Source of the DNA: CBDDHT01 sp965227905
GTDB lineage: Bacteria; Pseudomonadota; Alphaproteobacteria; Rhizobiales; Methyloligellaceae
NCBI GenBank assembly: GCA_965227905.1
Contig: OZ245780.1
Span: 1,984,001 to 2,048,000, forward strand
Direction of reading: 5' to 3'
DNA length: 64,000 bases
Shown: piece after piece, positions 15,745 through 23,972 of the stretch
How the letters are laid out: every line of letters starts with the position of its first letter
Position numbering within the stretch: the stretch's first letter is position 1
Position numbers and translations under genes: made by a program
The notes under the pieces: generated by a model
Told to the model about the DNA's origin: nothing
Database searches by the model: none
What the model saw: only the letters and a program-made list of their open reading frames with translations

Positions 15745-17171
15745 CGGCTTGCCTCCCGCTCGGGACGCTCGCGCCACATTTGCTGGAATGTTCGTCCCTC
15801 AGGAGCCGGCAGGTCTCTATGCCGGGTCCACGCGCTGGCCAGTGGCATGAAGCGGAACCGACGGCGTCTGCCGCCAGCGAGGGCCATGACGGGTTGAGAC
15901 AGCGATGTTGCGAACCGGTAGAGGCGGGGCCGTTTGGCGAGAAATGCCCACAGCTTCAAGCTCAGGCGTTGCCGGCGAGGCGTTTTCCCCGTCTCGAACT
16001 CGCGCTCGCGCCAATGCCGCATCATTTTGGGCAGTGGAATACGCATGGGACAGACCGCTTCGCATCGACCGCAGAAGGTCGAGGCATTGGGAAGATGCCC
16101 CGCTTCATCGACGCCGATAAGCGACGGTGTCAGAACGGCGCCCATGGGCCCTGGATAGACCCAGCCATAGGCGTGACCGCCAACAGCGTTATAGACGGGA
16201 CAGTGATTCATGCAGGCGCCGCAGCGAATGCATCTCAGCATGTCACGGAAGACGCCGCCCAGCATCTCGCTGCGGCCATTGTCGAGGATCACCACATGGA
16301 AGGCATCGGGGCCATCCGGATCGCCGTCTCGCTTCGGACCGGTCGTAAATGTCGTGTAGGTCGTGCACTCCTGACCTGTGGCAGATCGAGCCAGGACCCG
16401 CAGAACCGTCGCGGCATCTTCGAGTGTCGGGACGATCTTCTCGATGCTTGCAATGACGATGTGCGTGCGCGGCAATGATTGCGTGAGATCGCCATTCCCC
16501 TCATTGGTCACGATGACCGAGCTTCCTGTCTCGGCGATGAGCATGTTGGCGCCGGTAATTCCAACGTCTGCATTGAGGAACTTCTCGCGCAGAACGCCGC
16601 GAGCTTCAGCGACGAGAGCGCTGGGTTCGGTCAACACGCGATCTTCAGGAAGATGGCCGTGTGCCTCGCGGAAATCGGCTTCGACCTGCCCCATTGTGAG
16701 GTGAACGGCAGGTGCAATGATATGGCTTGGCGGTTCCTTGCGCAGCTGGATCAGATATTCGCCGAGATCGGTTTCTGCGACTTCCAGCCCGGCGCCCTCG
16801 AGGTGAGCGTTGATGGCGATCTCTTCGCCGACCATCGACTTGCCCTTGGTGACAAGCTTGGCCCCGGCATTGCGACAGATGTCGAGGATGATGCGCCGTG
16901 CATCTTCCGCGGTTGGCGCCCAATGAACATGGCCGCCCTGGTCCTTGCAGCGCGTTTCATATTCTTCGAGATAGAGATCGAGATGCGCGAGCGTGTGCTC
17001 TTTGATGGCGCGGGCCTCGTCACGCATCGCGTCGAATTCGGGCAGCTTTGAGCGGGCATCGGCCCGTTTGACGACAAAACCCCGCTTGATGTTCGAAAGG
17101 GCGCTCTGTAGCTGTTCATCCTCGAGGGCACGCGCTGCGTTTGCCTTGAAAGCGTGTGATGTCGATTTCAT
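15741..17171 (-). CDS. lutB: Lactate utilization iron-sulphur protein B
   Basis: A 476-residue subunit of the L-lactate oxidising complex. An N-terminal LUD domain (for example GKSMVGEEIAINAHLEGAGL near residue 113 and TGANMLIAETGSSVIVTNEG near residue 206) is followed by two ferredoxin-type clusters, CIRCGACMNHCPVY near residue 312 and CGRCEAVCPMRIPLP near residue 365. The length matches the family. Both ends overlap neighbours by four bases: its start with the lutA stop and its stop with the lutC start, so all three are translationally coupled. Confidence 0.95.
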   Translation of the reverse strand: MKSTSHAFKANAARALEDEQLQSALSNIKRGFVVKRADARSKLPEFDAMRDEARAIKEHTLAHLDLYLEEYETRCKDQGGHVHWAPTAEDARRIILDICRNAGAKLVTKGKSMVGEEIAINAHLEGAGLEVAETDLGEYLIQLRKEPPSHIIAPAVHLTMGQVEADFREAHGHLPEDRVLTEPSALVAEARGVLREKFLNADVGITGANMLIAETGSSVIVTNEGNGDLTQSLPRTHIVIASIEKIVPTLEDAATVLRVLARSATGQECTTYTTFTTGPKRDGDPDGPDAFHVVILDNGRSEMLGGVFRDMLRCIRCGACMNHCPVYNAVGGHAYGWVYPGPMGAVLTPSLIGVDEAGHLPNASTFCGRCEAVCPMRIPLPKMMRHWREREFETGKTPRRQRLSLKLWAFLAKRPRLYRFATSLSQPVMALAGGRRRRFRFMPLASAWTRHRDLPAPEGRTFQQMWRERPEREASR

Positions 17172-17938
17172 CGTCGCTTTCTCCCACTTGCGGCAATGGC
17201 GGGATCATCCGTCATTCCTGCCAGAACTTCCGCCACATGGCGAACCTCGACCGGATGGCCGTCGCGCGTGATTTTGCCGGCCATGTTCATCAGGCATCCG
17301 ACGTCGCCTGCCAGAAGACAGGCCGCTCCGGTATCGGCGACGTTCCGCGTTTTCGATTCGACGATGGCGTTGGAGACGTCTGGATACTTGATCGAAAAAG
17401 TCCCGCCAAAGCCGCAACAGACCTCGGCATCGGACATTTCGACAAGTGTTAGATCTTTGACGGATTCGAGAAGCTTGCGCGGCTGGGTTTTGACGCCGCA
17501 TTCGCGCAGTCCCGAACATGAATCGTGGTAGGTGACCGTCGCCGGAAATTGCGCGTCCACACGTTCGACACCGCGGATGTCGACCAGGAACGAAATCAGT
17601 TCATGGACTTTTTCGGCAAAGCTCTCGGCGGTCGCTGAGAACTCGGGATCGTCGGCAAACAGAGATGGATAGTGGTGTTTGAGCATGGACCCGCAGGATC
17701 CTGACGGGGCCACAACGTAGTCAAAGCCGTCATAGGCTTCGATGACCTGGCGGGCGATGGCCTTTGTGTCGGCGCGATCTCCGGAGTTATAGGCAGGTTG
17801 ACCGCAGCACGTGACGCCGGTGGGTACTTCGACCTTGCAGCCGGCATCTTCCAGGAGTTTTACGGCAGCAAAGCCGACACTCGGTCGAAACAGATCGACG
17901 AGACAGGTTACGAACAGGCCGACGCGAGGGATATCCAT
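17168..17938 (-). CDS. lutA: Lactate utilization protein A (Cys-rich CCG-domain protein)
   Basis: A 256-residue protein with two CCG domains, the cofactor-binding modules shared with heterodisulfide reductase and GlcF. The first ends in VTCCGQPAYNSGD near residue 62 and the second in VCCGFGGTFSIKYP near residue 181; GSCGSMLKHHYP and YHDSCSGLRECGV are the partner segments. It is the first gene of lutABC. No GntR-type LutR regulator lies next to it, unlike the Bacillus arrangement, so control is unknown. Confidence 0.93.
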   Translation of the reverse strand: MDIPRVGLFVTCLVDLFRPSVGFAAVKLLEDAGCKVEVPTGVTCCGQPAYNSGDRADTKAIARQVIEAYDGFDYVVAPSGSCGSMLKHHYPSLFADDPEFSATAESFAEKVHELISFLVDIRGVERVDAQFPATVTYHDSCSGLRECGVKTQPRKLLESVKDLTLVEMSDAEVCCGFGGTFSIKYPDVSNAIVESKTRNVADTGAACLLAGDVGCLMNMAGKITRDGHPVEVRHVAEVLAGMTDDPAIAASGRKRR

Positions 17939-18065
17939 AAAGCATGACTCACGGTTGAGATCGCTGGGTCAGTTCATGGATAGCATCTCTAACCCCGTTT
18001 GCGCACCGCTCAGCCGTAGACTTATACGATGGTAGCGCAAGCGCGATGGAGAAAAGACGCCAGAC

Positions 18066-18125
18066 GCCCGGATGCCGACGCAAAGGCAGCGTCATCCGCG
18101 AACCATTGCCCACAGATGACGCCTT
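18066..18125 (-). terminator. Candidate terminator downstream of the cytochrome c gene
   Basis: On the minus strand, just after the cytochrome stop, GCGTCATC and GATGACGC can pair over a loop of about 18 bases, with partial AAGG/CCTT extension and a short T-run after the stem. The long loop makes this only a moderate candidate. Confidence 0.35.
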
Positions 18126-18134
18126 TTGATTGTT

Positions 18135-18572
18135 CTAGTTTTTCGAGAATGTCTTGAGATAGGCGATGATATTGGCGCGCTTCTTATCCTGCTTGATCTT
18201 GATGATCATTTTGCCGCGGCCCTTGGCCAGATCTTTCTTGTCGTTCTCTTCCAGGAATTTCTTCAGGTACTTGGTCGGGTCGAGGAGGTAGCCCATCATC
18301 GTTTCCTCGTTCCAGACGAGACCGTTTTCGCCGGCATCTCTCATCAGCTTGGAGTACTTTTTCCCCATTCCCTCAAACGTCCCAGCCTTGCGGCCGAAGA
18401 TATCGTTGAGCGGCGGGCCCTGCTTGATTTTCGCGTTTTCGCCAACAGCATGACAGGCTTTACAGATGCTGAATTGTTTCTTGCCTTTGTCTGCATCACC
18501 TGCAGCATTTGCCGATGCGGCAAATCCAACGGCCGCAACGGCAGCGATCACTATGCTGAGCCCAGATTTCAT
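18135..18572 (-). CDS. Secreted class I cytochrome c (c2-like)
   Basis: A 145-residue periplasmic electron carrier. A Sec signal peptide ends near residue 23 (ASANA). The haem-binding CKACH spans residues 37-41, with Cys37, Cys40 and proximal His41. QGPPLNDIFGRKAGTFEGM follows, as in mitochondrial-type and c2 cytochromes. GKMIIKIKQDKKRANIIAYL near the C-terminus supplies the likely Met ligand and the last helix. An insertion rich in Lys and Glu (LKKFLEENDKKDLAKGRG) precedes it. It lies between lutABC and the LysR-glc locus and could accept electrons from dehydrogenases feeding the respiratory chain; that link is inference. Confidence 0.9.
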   Translation of the reverse strand: MKSGLSIVIAAVAAVGFAASANAAGDADKGKKQFSICKACHAVGENAKIKQGPPLNDIFGRKAGTFEGMGKKYSKLMRDAGENGLVWNEETMMGYLLDPTKYLKKFLEENDKKDLAKGRGKMIIKIKQDKKRANIIAYLKTFSKN

Positions 18573-18723
18573 TAACTCGTCTCCTCTTTACGAATGGCCC
18601 GTCGGACCAATGGTCTCTTATGTATTTTCGCGATTCTATCGGCGCGGACCATATCAGACGCCTCGAATATGTTTATGCGTTCAAAGGTAGCATCCTGAAT
18701 CAAGGGTATTCGGGACATTTGGA

Positions 18724-19644
18724 TCAATGAAGATGTGGCAGATCGAGTCCCTTGTCCCAGTATGGCTCCGGTCCGAAGCGATCTGCAAGAAAATCCACGA
18801 AAACCCTCAGTTTTGCAGGCACATACTGCCGGCAGGGGTAGACGGCATAAACCGCCACTCTCGGTGATTCATGATAGTCTGGCAGCACGATTTGCAACCG
18901 ACCCGACTTCAGTTCCGGTCCGATATCCCAGGTCGATCGCAGACCGATACCTATTCCTGCTAGTACGGCTTCACGGACGACTTCCGTCGAGTTCGTGCGC
19001 ACATTGCCGTTTGTGCGCGCGGTCGCCGGCCCTTCCGGCCCCTGCAGACGCCAAACATCCTGGGCAGCCGCTGCGAGACAATTGTGTTCGGCAAGTTCGT
19101 CCAGACTCTGCGGTTCCCCGCACCGTTCCAGATATGACGGTGCCGCACAGATGACCCGGTGGCTCGGCGCCAGTTTCTTTGCAACGAGGCTTGAGTCCTC
19201 GAGTTCCGCTATTCGGATTGCCACGTCGAATCCGGATCCAACGATGTCTGCAAAGCTGTCGGACAGGTCCAGTTCGAGGTTGATATCCGGAAACTGTTCG
19301 ATGAAGCTCCCAAGATAAGGTGCGACATGCATGCGGCCAAAAGCCGTCGGGGCTGTGATCTTGAGCGTGCCCCGGGGCGTTGCGTTGCGCCGCGCTACAT
19401 ACGATTCCGCTTCCTCGATCCCAGCCAGAATGTTCACGATGCGATCGTAGAAGCCCTGGCCTGACTCGGTCAGCGTAAGTTGGCGCGTCGTACGTTGAAA
19501 CAGCCGCGCACCCAGGCGATCCTCCAAATGACTGATTCGCTTGGAGACGACTGCTGGCGACAGGCCCATCTCCCGACCGGCCGCAGACATGTTGCCGGCT
19601 GTTACAACCCGGGCGAAAATTTCTAAATCACTGATTGGTGTCAC
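18724..19644 (-). CDS. LysR-family transcriptional regulator
   Basis: A 306-residue LysR regulator. The N-terminal helix-turn-helix (AAGREMGLSPAVVSKRISHL, near residues 21-40) is followed by LEDRLGARLFQRTTRQLTLT. The remaining ~210 residues form the periplasmic-binding-like effector domain (LELDLSDSFADIVGSGFDVA, APSHRVICAAPSYLERCG). This matches the DsdC/GcvA-like branch in which the regulator often controls a divergent operon. It diverges from glcDEF-aceB, so it is the natural candidate to activate glycolate oxidation; the effector is unknown. Confidence 0.9.
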   Translation of the reverse strand: MTPISDLEIFARVVTAGNMSAAGREMGLSPAVVSKRISHLEDRLGARLFQRTTRQLTLTESGQGFYDRIVNILAGIEEAESYVARRNATPRGTLKITAPTAFGRMHVAPYLGSFIEQFPDINLELDLSDSFADIVGSGFDVAIRIAELEDSSLVAKKLAPSHRVICAAPSYLERCGEPQSLDELAEHNCLAAAAQDVWRLQGPEGPATARTNGNVRTNSTEVVREAVLAGIGIGLRSTWDIGPELKSGRLQIVLPDYHESPRVAVYAVYPCRQYVPAKLRVFVDFLADRFGPEPYWDKGLDLPHLH

Positions 19645-19864
19645 CGACAGTCCTGACTATTTTCAACACTGGAGAACAAATCCATTGCGTTTTTCAATCT
19701 AGTGGCAACTATAACGACAACTGGAATAAGCGAGTCAATCCCTTTAGCCTGCATCGCAATTGAACCGGCATCGCCGATTGAGTCGGCCCTTCCTGCGGAT
19801 CACAAGTGCGGTGGCGAGTATCCGACGAAATCATGACCTGGGTTAATCAAGCGCGATAGGCGAT
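19645..19864. promoter_or_regulatory. LysR/glcD divergent promoter region
   Basis: This 220-base gap lies between the LysR gene and glcD and must hold both promoters. The half next to the regulator (19670-19735) is clearly more AT-rich than the rest and includes CAACTATAACGACAACTGGA, but no convincing T-N11-A box could be singled out. No terminator-like hairpin was seen. Confidence 0.35.
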
Positions 19865-21340
19865 ATGACAAACGCATTGGCGCCTGCGGCGCTGCCTGCT
19901 CCAAATCCTGAAATCGTCAACCGGCGCAGCAAACTTGTGGCGGGTTTGCAGCGGATGGTCGGACAGGACGGCGTGATTTCCGACGCTGCCGGCTGCTCCG
20001 TTTTCTCCGCCGATGCCTGGTCTGGATTGCAGGCCATGCCGTTGGCTGTCGTCCTGCCTTCGAGCACCGCCGAAGTCGCACATATTCTCGCCTATTGCGA
20101 ATCGGAAGGCATCAAGATCGTACCGCGGGGAGCGGGAACGGCCCTCTGTGGCGCGGCCTACCCATCTGAAGATGCAATCGTGTTGAGCATGGCACGGATG
20201 AACCGCATCCTCGATATCGACGTCGAAAACCGAATCGCGCGGGTTGAGGCGGGTGTGACGAATGCGGCACTTTGCGACGCCTTGGCAGCTTCGGGACTTC
20301 GCTTCGCCCCCGACCCCTGGAGCCGGGACGTCTGCACGATCTCCGGCAATGTTGCGACCAATGCCGGGGGCGCCAACGCGGTCAAACATGGAACCACGAC
20401 CAATCATCTGCTCGGCGTGACGATTGTTCTGACCAACGGTACCGCGGTCGAAATCGGCAGCGGTATTCTGGAGGCGCCAGGCTACGACCTCCTTGCCCTC
20501 ATTTGCGGGGCGGAAGGGCAGCTAGGCGTTGTAACCCAGGCAATGGTCCGCCTGGTCAGTACAGCAAAGTCGTCACGAGCCATGTTGCTGGGTTTTACGT
20601 CGTTCGACGCGGCGGTAACGTCGGCCATGGCGATCAACGCATCTCCGGCAAGGCCGGCGGCAATCGAACTCATGGATCGGTCTGCAGTCCATCTGTGCGA
20701 TGCCTATTCCAAGGCAGGCTATCCTGTCGATGTAAATGGGTTGCTCATTGTCGCATTCGAGGGCGATGAGACCGAAATCGTTGCGGAACAGGATCTGGTT
20801 GAGAGCCTGACGGCGATCAATCGTCCGACAATCGTGACGAAAGCGGGAAGCGAAGCGGAAAGTGATGCCCTTTGGTCGGGGTGGCAATCAGCCTATGGCG
20901 CCATGACGCAGCGTGGTGGTTATTTCTGTGTGGATGGCACTGTACCATTATCGAAAGTGGAGGCTGTGATCGACAAGATTGACGGCCTTGTGCGTGATCG
21001 CGGGCTGCGGACGGCGAACATCTTTCGGGCTGGCGATGGAACGCTCCGCTGTTTCGTTCTCTTCGACGCAGATGATCCCGCGCAGGTCGAGCGTGCGAAT
21101 GCCTGTCGCGGCGGCATTCTCGAGTTCTGCACGCGTGCCGGCGGGTCGATCAGTGGCGAAATCGGGATCGGGTTGGAAAAGCGCGATCTGATGGGGATCC
21201 AGTTTTCCGCCTACGATCTTGCCCAGCAAATGCGCATCAAGACCGTGTTCGATCCTCACTGGTTGCTCAACCCGGGCAAAGTGTTTCCCTTGCGGCGAGG
21301 ACCGGGAGACAATGTTGATCCGGAGATAGGGGCTGGATAA
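19865..21340 (+). CDS. glcD: Glycolate oxidase FAD-binding subunit GlcD
   Basis: A 491-residue FAD-linked oxidase of the GlcD/D-lactate dehydrogenase family. LAVVLPSSTAEVAHILAYCE near residue 56 and VPRGAGTALCGAAYP near residue 84 form the PCMH-type FAD domain, followed by GNVATNAGGANAVKHGTTTN near residue 161. The C-terminal RxxNPGKVFP-like ending (WLLNPGKVFPL) closes the family fold. With GlcE and GlcF it oxidises glycolate to glyoxylate at the membrane. First gene of an operon; its stop TAA overlaps the glcE ATG by one base. D-lactate or other 2-hydroxy acids are possible alternative substrates, but the malate synthase at the operon end favours glycolate. Confidence 0.93.
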   Translation: MTNALAPAALPAPNPEIVNRRSKLVAGLQRMVGQDGVISDAAGCSVFSADAWSGLQAMPLAVVLPSSTAEVAHILAYCESEGIKIVPRGAGTALCGAAYPSEDAIVLSMARMNRILDIDVENRIARVEAGVTNAALCDALAASGLRFAPDPWSRDVCTISGNVATNAGGANAVKHGTTTNHLLGVTIVLTNGTAVEIGSGILEAPGYDLLALICGAEGQLGVVTQAMVRLVSTAKSSRAMLLGFTSFDAAVTSAMAINASPARPAAIELMDRSAVHLCDAYSKAGYPVDVNGLLIVAFEGDETEIVAEQDLVESLTAINRPTIVTKAGSEAESDALWSGWQSAYGAMTQRGGYFCVDGTVPLSKVEAVIDKIDGLVRDRGLRTANIFRAGDGTLRCFVLFDADDPAQVERANACRGGILEFCTRAGGSISGEIGIGLEKRDLMGIQFSAYDLAQQMRIKTVFDPHWLLNPGKVFPLRRGPGDNVDPEIGAG

Positions 21341-22569
21341 TGGGTGTGGGCGTTATCGATATCGTGAATCCGGTGAACGAGCAGGATCTTGTGGCGCTTG
21401 TGTCCGAAACAGGGGGCGCGGGCGCCGCGCTGGAGGTGTGTGGCCGCGGAACCAAACGCGATATCGGTCGTCCAATGGAGGTTTCGCAAGCCGTTGAATT
21501 GTCGAGACTAAGGGGAATCACACTTTACGAGCCGGGCGAGAGGGTGATCCGAGCGCAGGCTGGCACACCGTTGAAATTGATCCGCGACGCCTTGGGTGCC
21601 AACGACCAGGAGCTTGCGTTCGAGCCCGTCGATCTTGGAGTCCTCTTCGGGAACAAGCCGTGGCAGGGCTCTATCGGCTCGGTGTTTGCGGCCAATCTGT
21701 CGGGTGCAAGGCGCATATCGGCCGGGGCGGCACGGGACCATTTTCTCGCGGTGAGAGCGGTCAATGGCCGTGGCGAAGTTATCCAGTCGGGGTGTCAGAC
21801 GCTGAAGCATGTCGCCGGTTACGATCTCTGCCGGGGATTGGCAGGCTCATGGGGAACGCTGGCCATCATGAGCGAGGTGACCATGCACGTCATGCCGAAG
21901 GCCCAGGAAATTCGGACCGTCTTTCTGCGAGGTCTGGAAGACACGGTGGCGATCGAAGCCATGAGCACCGCCATGGGAACGCCATTCGAAGTATCGGGCT
22001 CCGTGCATCTCGGCCCGGCCTTGATTTCCCGCCTCAGCGACGTCGGGTTCTCCGATGGTACGCCGGTTACGGCGATACGTCTCGAAGCTCTGGAGACGAC
22101 CATCGATGCGCGCGCGACATCTCTCATGACCCTGCTCGAACCTTACGGGGGAGCGGAACAGATTGAGCATGAGGCGTCGGAGATTTTCTGGTCCGAACTG
22201 CAGGACTTAAAATTCCTTTCGCCGACAGCCAAAGCCTTATGGCGCCTTTCGACGGCGCCGAGTGATGCACCACGCCTAGTCTCTCTTATTTCACGAACGA
22301 CTGACTGTTTGGCGGCCTATGACTGGTCGGGCGGATTGGTGTGGCTCGAGATCCCGGAGTTGAGTGATGCGGCGGCCACCGAGATTCGTCATGTACTGTC
22401 CGAGATTCAGGGGCACGCTACGCTTTTGAAGGCACCACAGGACCTGCGCGCGGTCGTCGATGTCTTTCAGCCGCCCGAGCCTTATGTTGCCGCATTGACG
22501 AAGCGGCTGAAGCAAGCTTTCGATCCGAACGGTGTTCTGAATCCGGGTCGGATGTTTCCAGGGGTGTGA
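21340..22569 (+). CDS. glcE: Glycolate oxidase FAD-binding subunit GlcE
   Basis: A 409-residue second flavin-domain subunit of glycolate oxidase. ALEVCGRGTKRDIGRPM near residue 28 and YEPGERVIRAQAGTPLKLI near residue 65 are the FAD-binding signatures, and WQGSIGSVFAANLSGARRIS near residue 108 plus LKHVAGYDLCRGLAGSWGTL near residue 153 match GlcE. The C-terminal FDPNGVLNPGRMFPGV is the usual end. The start overlaps the glcD stop by one base and the stop lies 8 bases before the glcF ATG used here. Confidence 0.93.
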   Translation: MGVGVIDIVNPVNEQDLVALVSETGGAGAALEVCGRGTKRDIGRPMEVSQAVELSRLRGITLYEPGERVIRAQAGTPLKLIRDALGANDQELAFEPVDLGVLFGNKPWQGSIGSVFAANLSGARRISAGAARDHFLAVRAVNGRGEVIQSGCQTLKHVAGYDLCRGLAGSWGTLAIMSEVTMHVMPKAQEIRTVFLRGLEDTVAIEAMSTAMGTPFEVSGSVHLGPALISRLSDVGFSDGTPVTAIRLEALETTIDARATSLMTLLEPYGGAEQIEHEASEIFWSELQDLKFLSPTAKALWRLSTAPSDAPRLVSLISRTTDCLAAYDWSGGLVWLEIPELSDAAATEIRHVLSEIQGHATLLKAPQDLRAVVDVFQPPEPYVAALTKRLKQAFDPNGVLNPGRMFPGV

Positions 22570-22577
22570 CACACGCA

Positions 22578-23972
22578 ATGGCCAGCGCTTTTGACGCTCC
22601 ACCGAAGAGTTCGGAACGTACAGAAATCGATACGCTCGTGGATTCCTGCATTCACTGCGGGCTGTGTGTCGGTGTCTGCCCGACCTATCAACTCACCCAG
22701 GACGAACGCGAGAGCCCGCGCGGCCGCATCGATCTGATCCGCTATATGTTGGCTGAAGGCGGGCAGGCCGGTCGTGACGTTCAACCGCATCTCGATCGCT
22801 GCGTTCCCTGCTGGGCCTGCATGACGCCATGCCCGGCCAATGTCGATATCCGCCGTTTGTTCGATCTTGCCCGAATGCATCTGCATGAAACTCAAAAACG
22901 ACCGATCAAACAGCGCGTTGCGCGTGATGCATTGTCGAATTCCGTGTCGCAGTCGGGGCCGACGGGATTGACCGCACGCGCCTCAAGTTTCGTGCAACCT
23001 GTGCGCCAGGTCCTCGCCAAGGTTGGCGTGAAGGGAATGGCGGGCGAGAGCGGGTTGCCGACTGGCGAGCAGGTTCAGACCGGCATTCTACGCCCGCGCG
23101 GCAAGGTCGCGGGGCGCGTCGCTCTCTTCTTCGGTTGCGCCCAGCAGGCAAAGCGACCGCAGATCGGTCAGGCGGTGCTACGCCTTTTGACCGGACATGG
23201 ATATGAAGTTGTCATGCCCGAAGGTCATCGCTGTTGTGGGGCCGTGGATCTTGCTTTGGGGGACGAGACAAGTGCTCGGGGCTGTGCGCGCGAGAATGTC
23301 GACGTCTGGACGCGAATTCTTCGCGATGAGCCGCTCGATGCCATTATAACGGCGACGCCTAGCTGTGCGCTCAGGATCAAGGAATACGCCAAGCTCCTGA
23401 GCCGCGACCAGGGATATTCCGGCCGCGCGGAACGGGTCGGCGCGCTTGTCCGCGATATCGCGGACTTTCTATCACCGATTGATCTGAGACCGCCGCGCCA
23501 CTGGTCCGGTCTGAGAATCGCCTATCACACCTCCTGCTCGGAGAAGCATGGTCTTGGACAAGGCGAGCAGACTGCAGATCTTCTGCGCAGCATTGGCTAT
23601 ACGGTGACGGCTTATGGAGCGGGAGAGGTGTGCTGCGGGGCAGCAGGATTCTTCAACGTTCTGCAGCCGGACGACGCGGTGATCCTCCGCGATCGCTTGG
23701 TTGCGGGAATCGAGACCGATGCACCCGATATCCTTGTCACCAGCGATCCCGCGTGCCTCGCGCAATTCACTGCAACGAGTGCACTTCCCGTCGTTCATAC
23801 CGCGGAATTGATCGATTGGACTTTGGGGGGACCTTGTCCGAAGGAACTTGAAACTCTTGCCGATAACGTCCAAAAGGTCGTCCGCGCAACAGCGCACACA
23901 GCTTCAGTAAAAGACGAAACGGAGACGACAGATGGCAAGCGTCGGTGGCGCCTTAGAAAACGGGCAGGCTAG
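22578..23972 (+). CDS. glcF: Glycolate oxidase iron-sulphur subunit GlcF
   Basis: A 464-residue iron-sulphur subunit passing electrons from the flavins to the quinone pool. Two ferredoxin-like clusters (CIHCGLCVGVCPTYQ near residue 28; CVPCWACMTPCPANVDI near residue 78) precede two CCG domains (HRCCGAVDLALGD near residue 218; GEVCCGAAGFFNVLQP near residue 350). ATG at 22578 is preferred because AGGGGTG lies at good distance; a GTG at 22566 is also in frame and overlaps glcE. The last ~40 residues are hydrophilic and rich in Lys, Arg and Glu, beyond the usual GlcF end, and their coding sequence overlaps the aceB start by 41 bases. Confidence 0.93.
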   Translation: MASAFDAPPKSSERTEIDTLVDSCIHCGLCVGVCPTYQLTQDERESPRGRIDLIRYMLAEGGQAGRDVQPHLDRCVPCWACMTPCPANVDIRRLFDLARMHLHETQKRPIKQRVARDALSNSVSQSGPTGLTARASSFVQPVRQVLAKVGVKGMAGESGLPTGEQVQTGILRPRGKVAGRVALFFGCAQQAKRPQIGQAVLRLLTGHGYEVVMPEGHRCCGAVDLALGDETSARGCARENVDVWTRILRDEPLDAIITATPSCALRIKEYAKLLSRDQGYSGRAERVGALVRDIADFLSPIDLRPPRHWSGLRIAYHTSCSEKHGLGQGEQTADLLRSIGYTVTAYGAGEVCCGAAGFFNVLQPDDAVILRDRLVAGIETDAPDILVTSDPACLAQFTATSALPVVHTAELIDWTLGGPCPKELETLADNVQKVVRATAHTASVKDETETTDGKRRWRLRKRAG

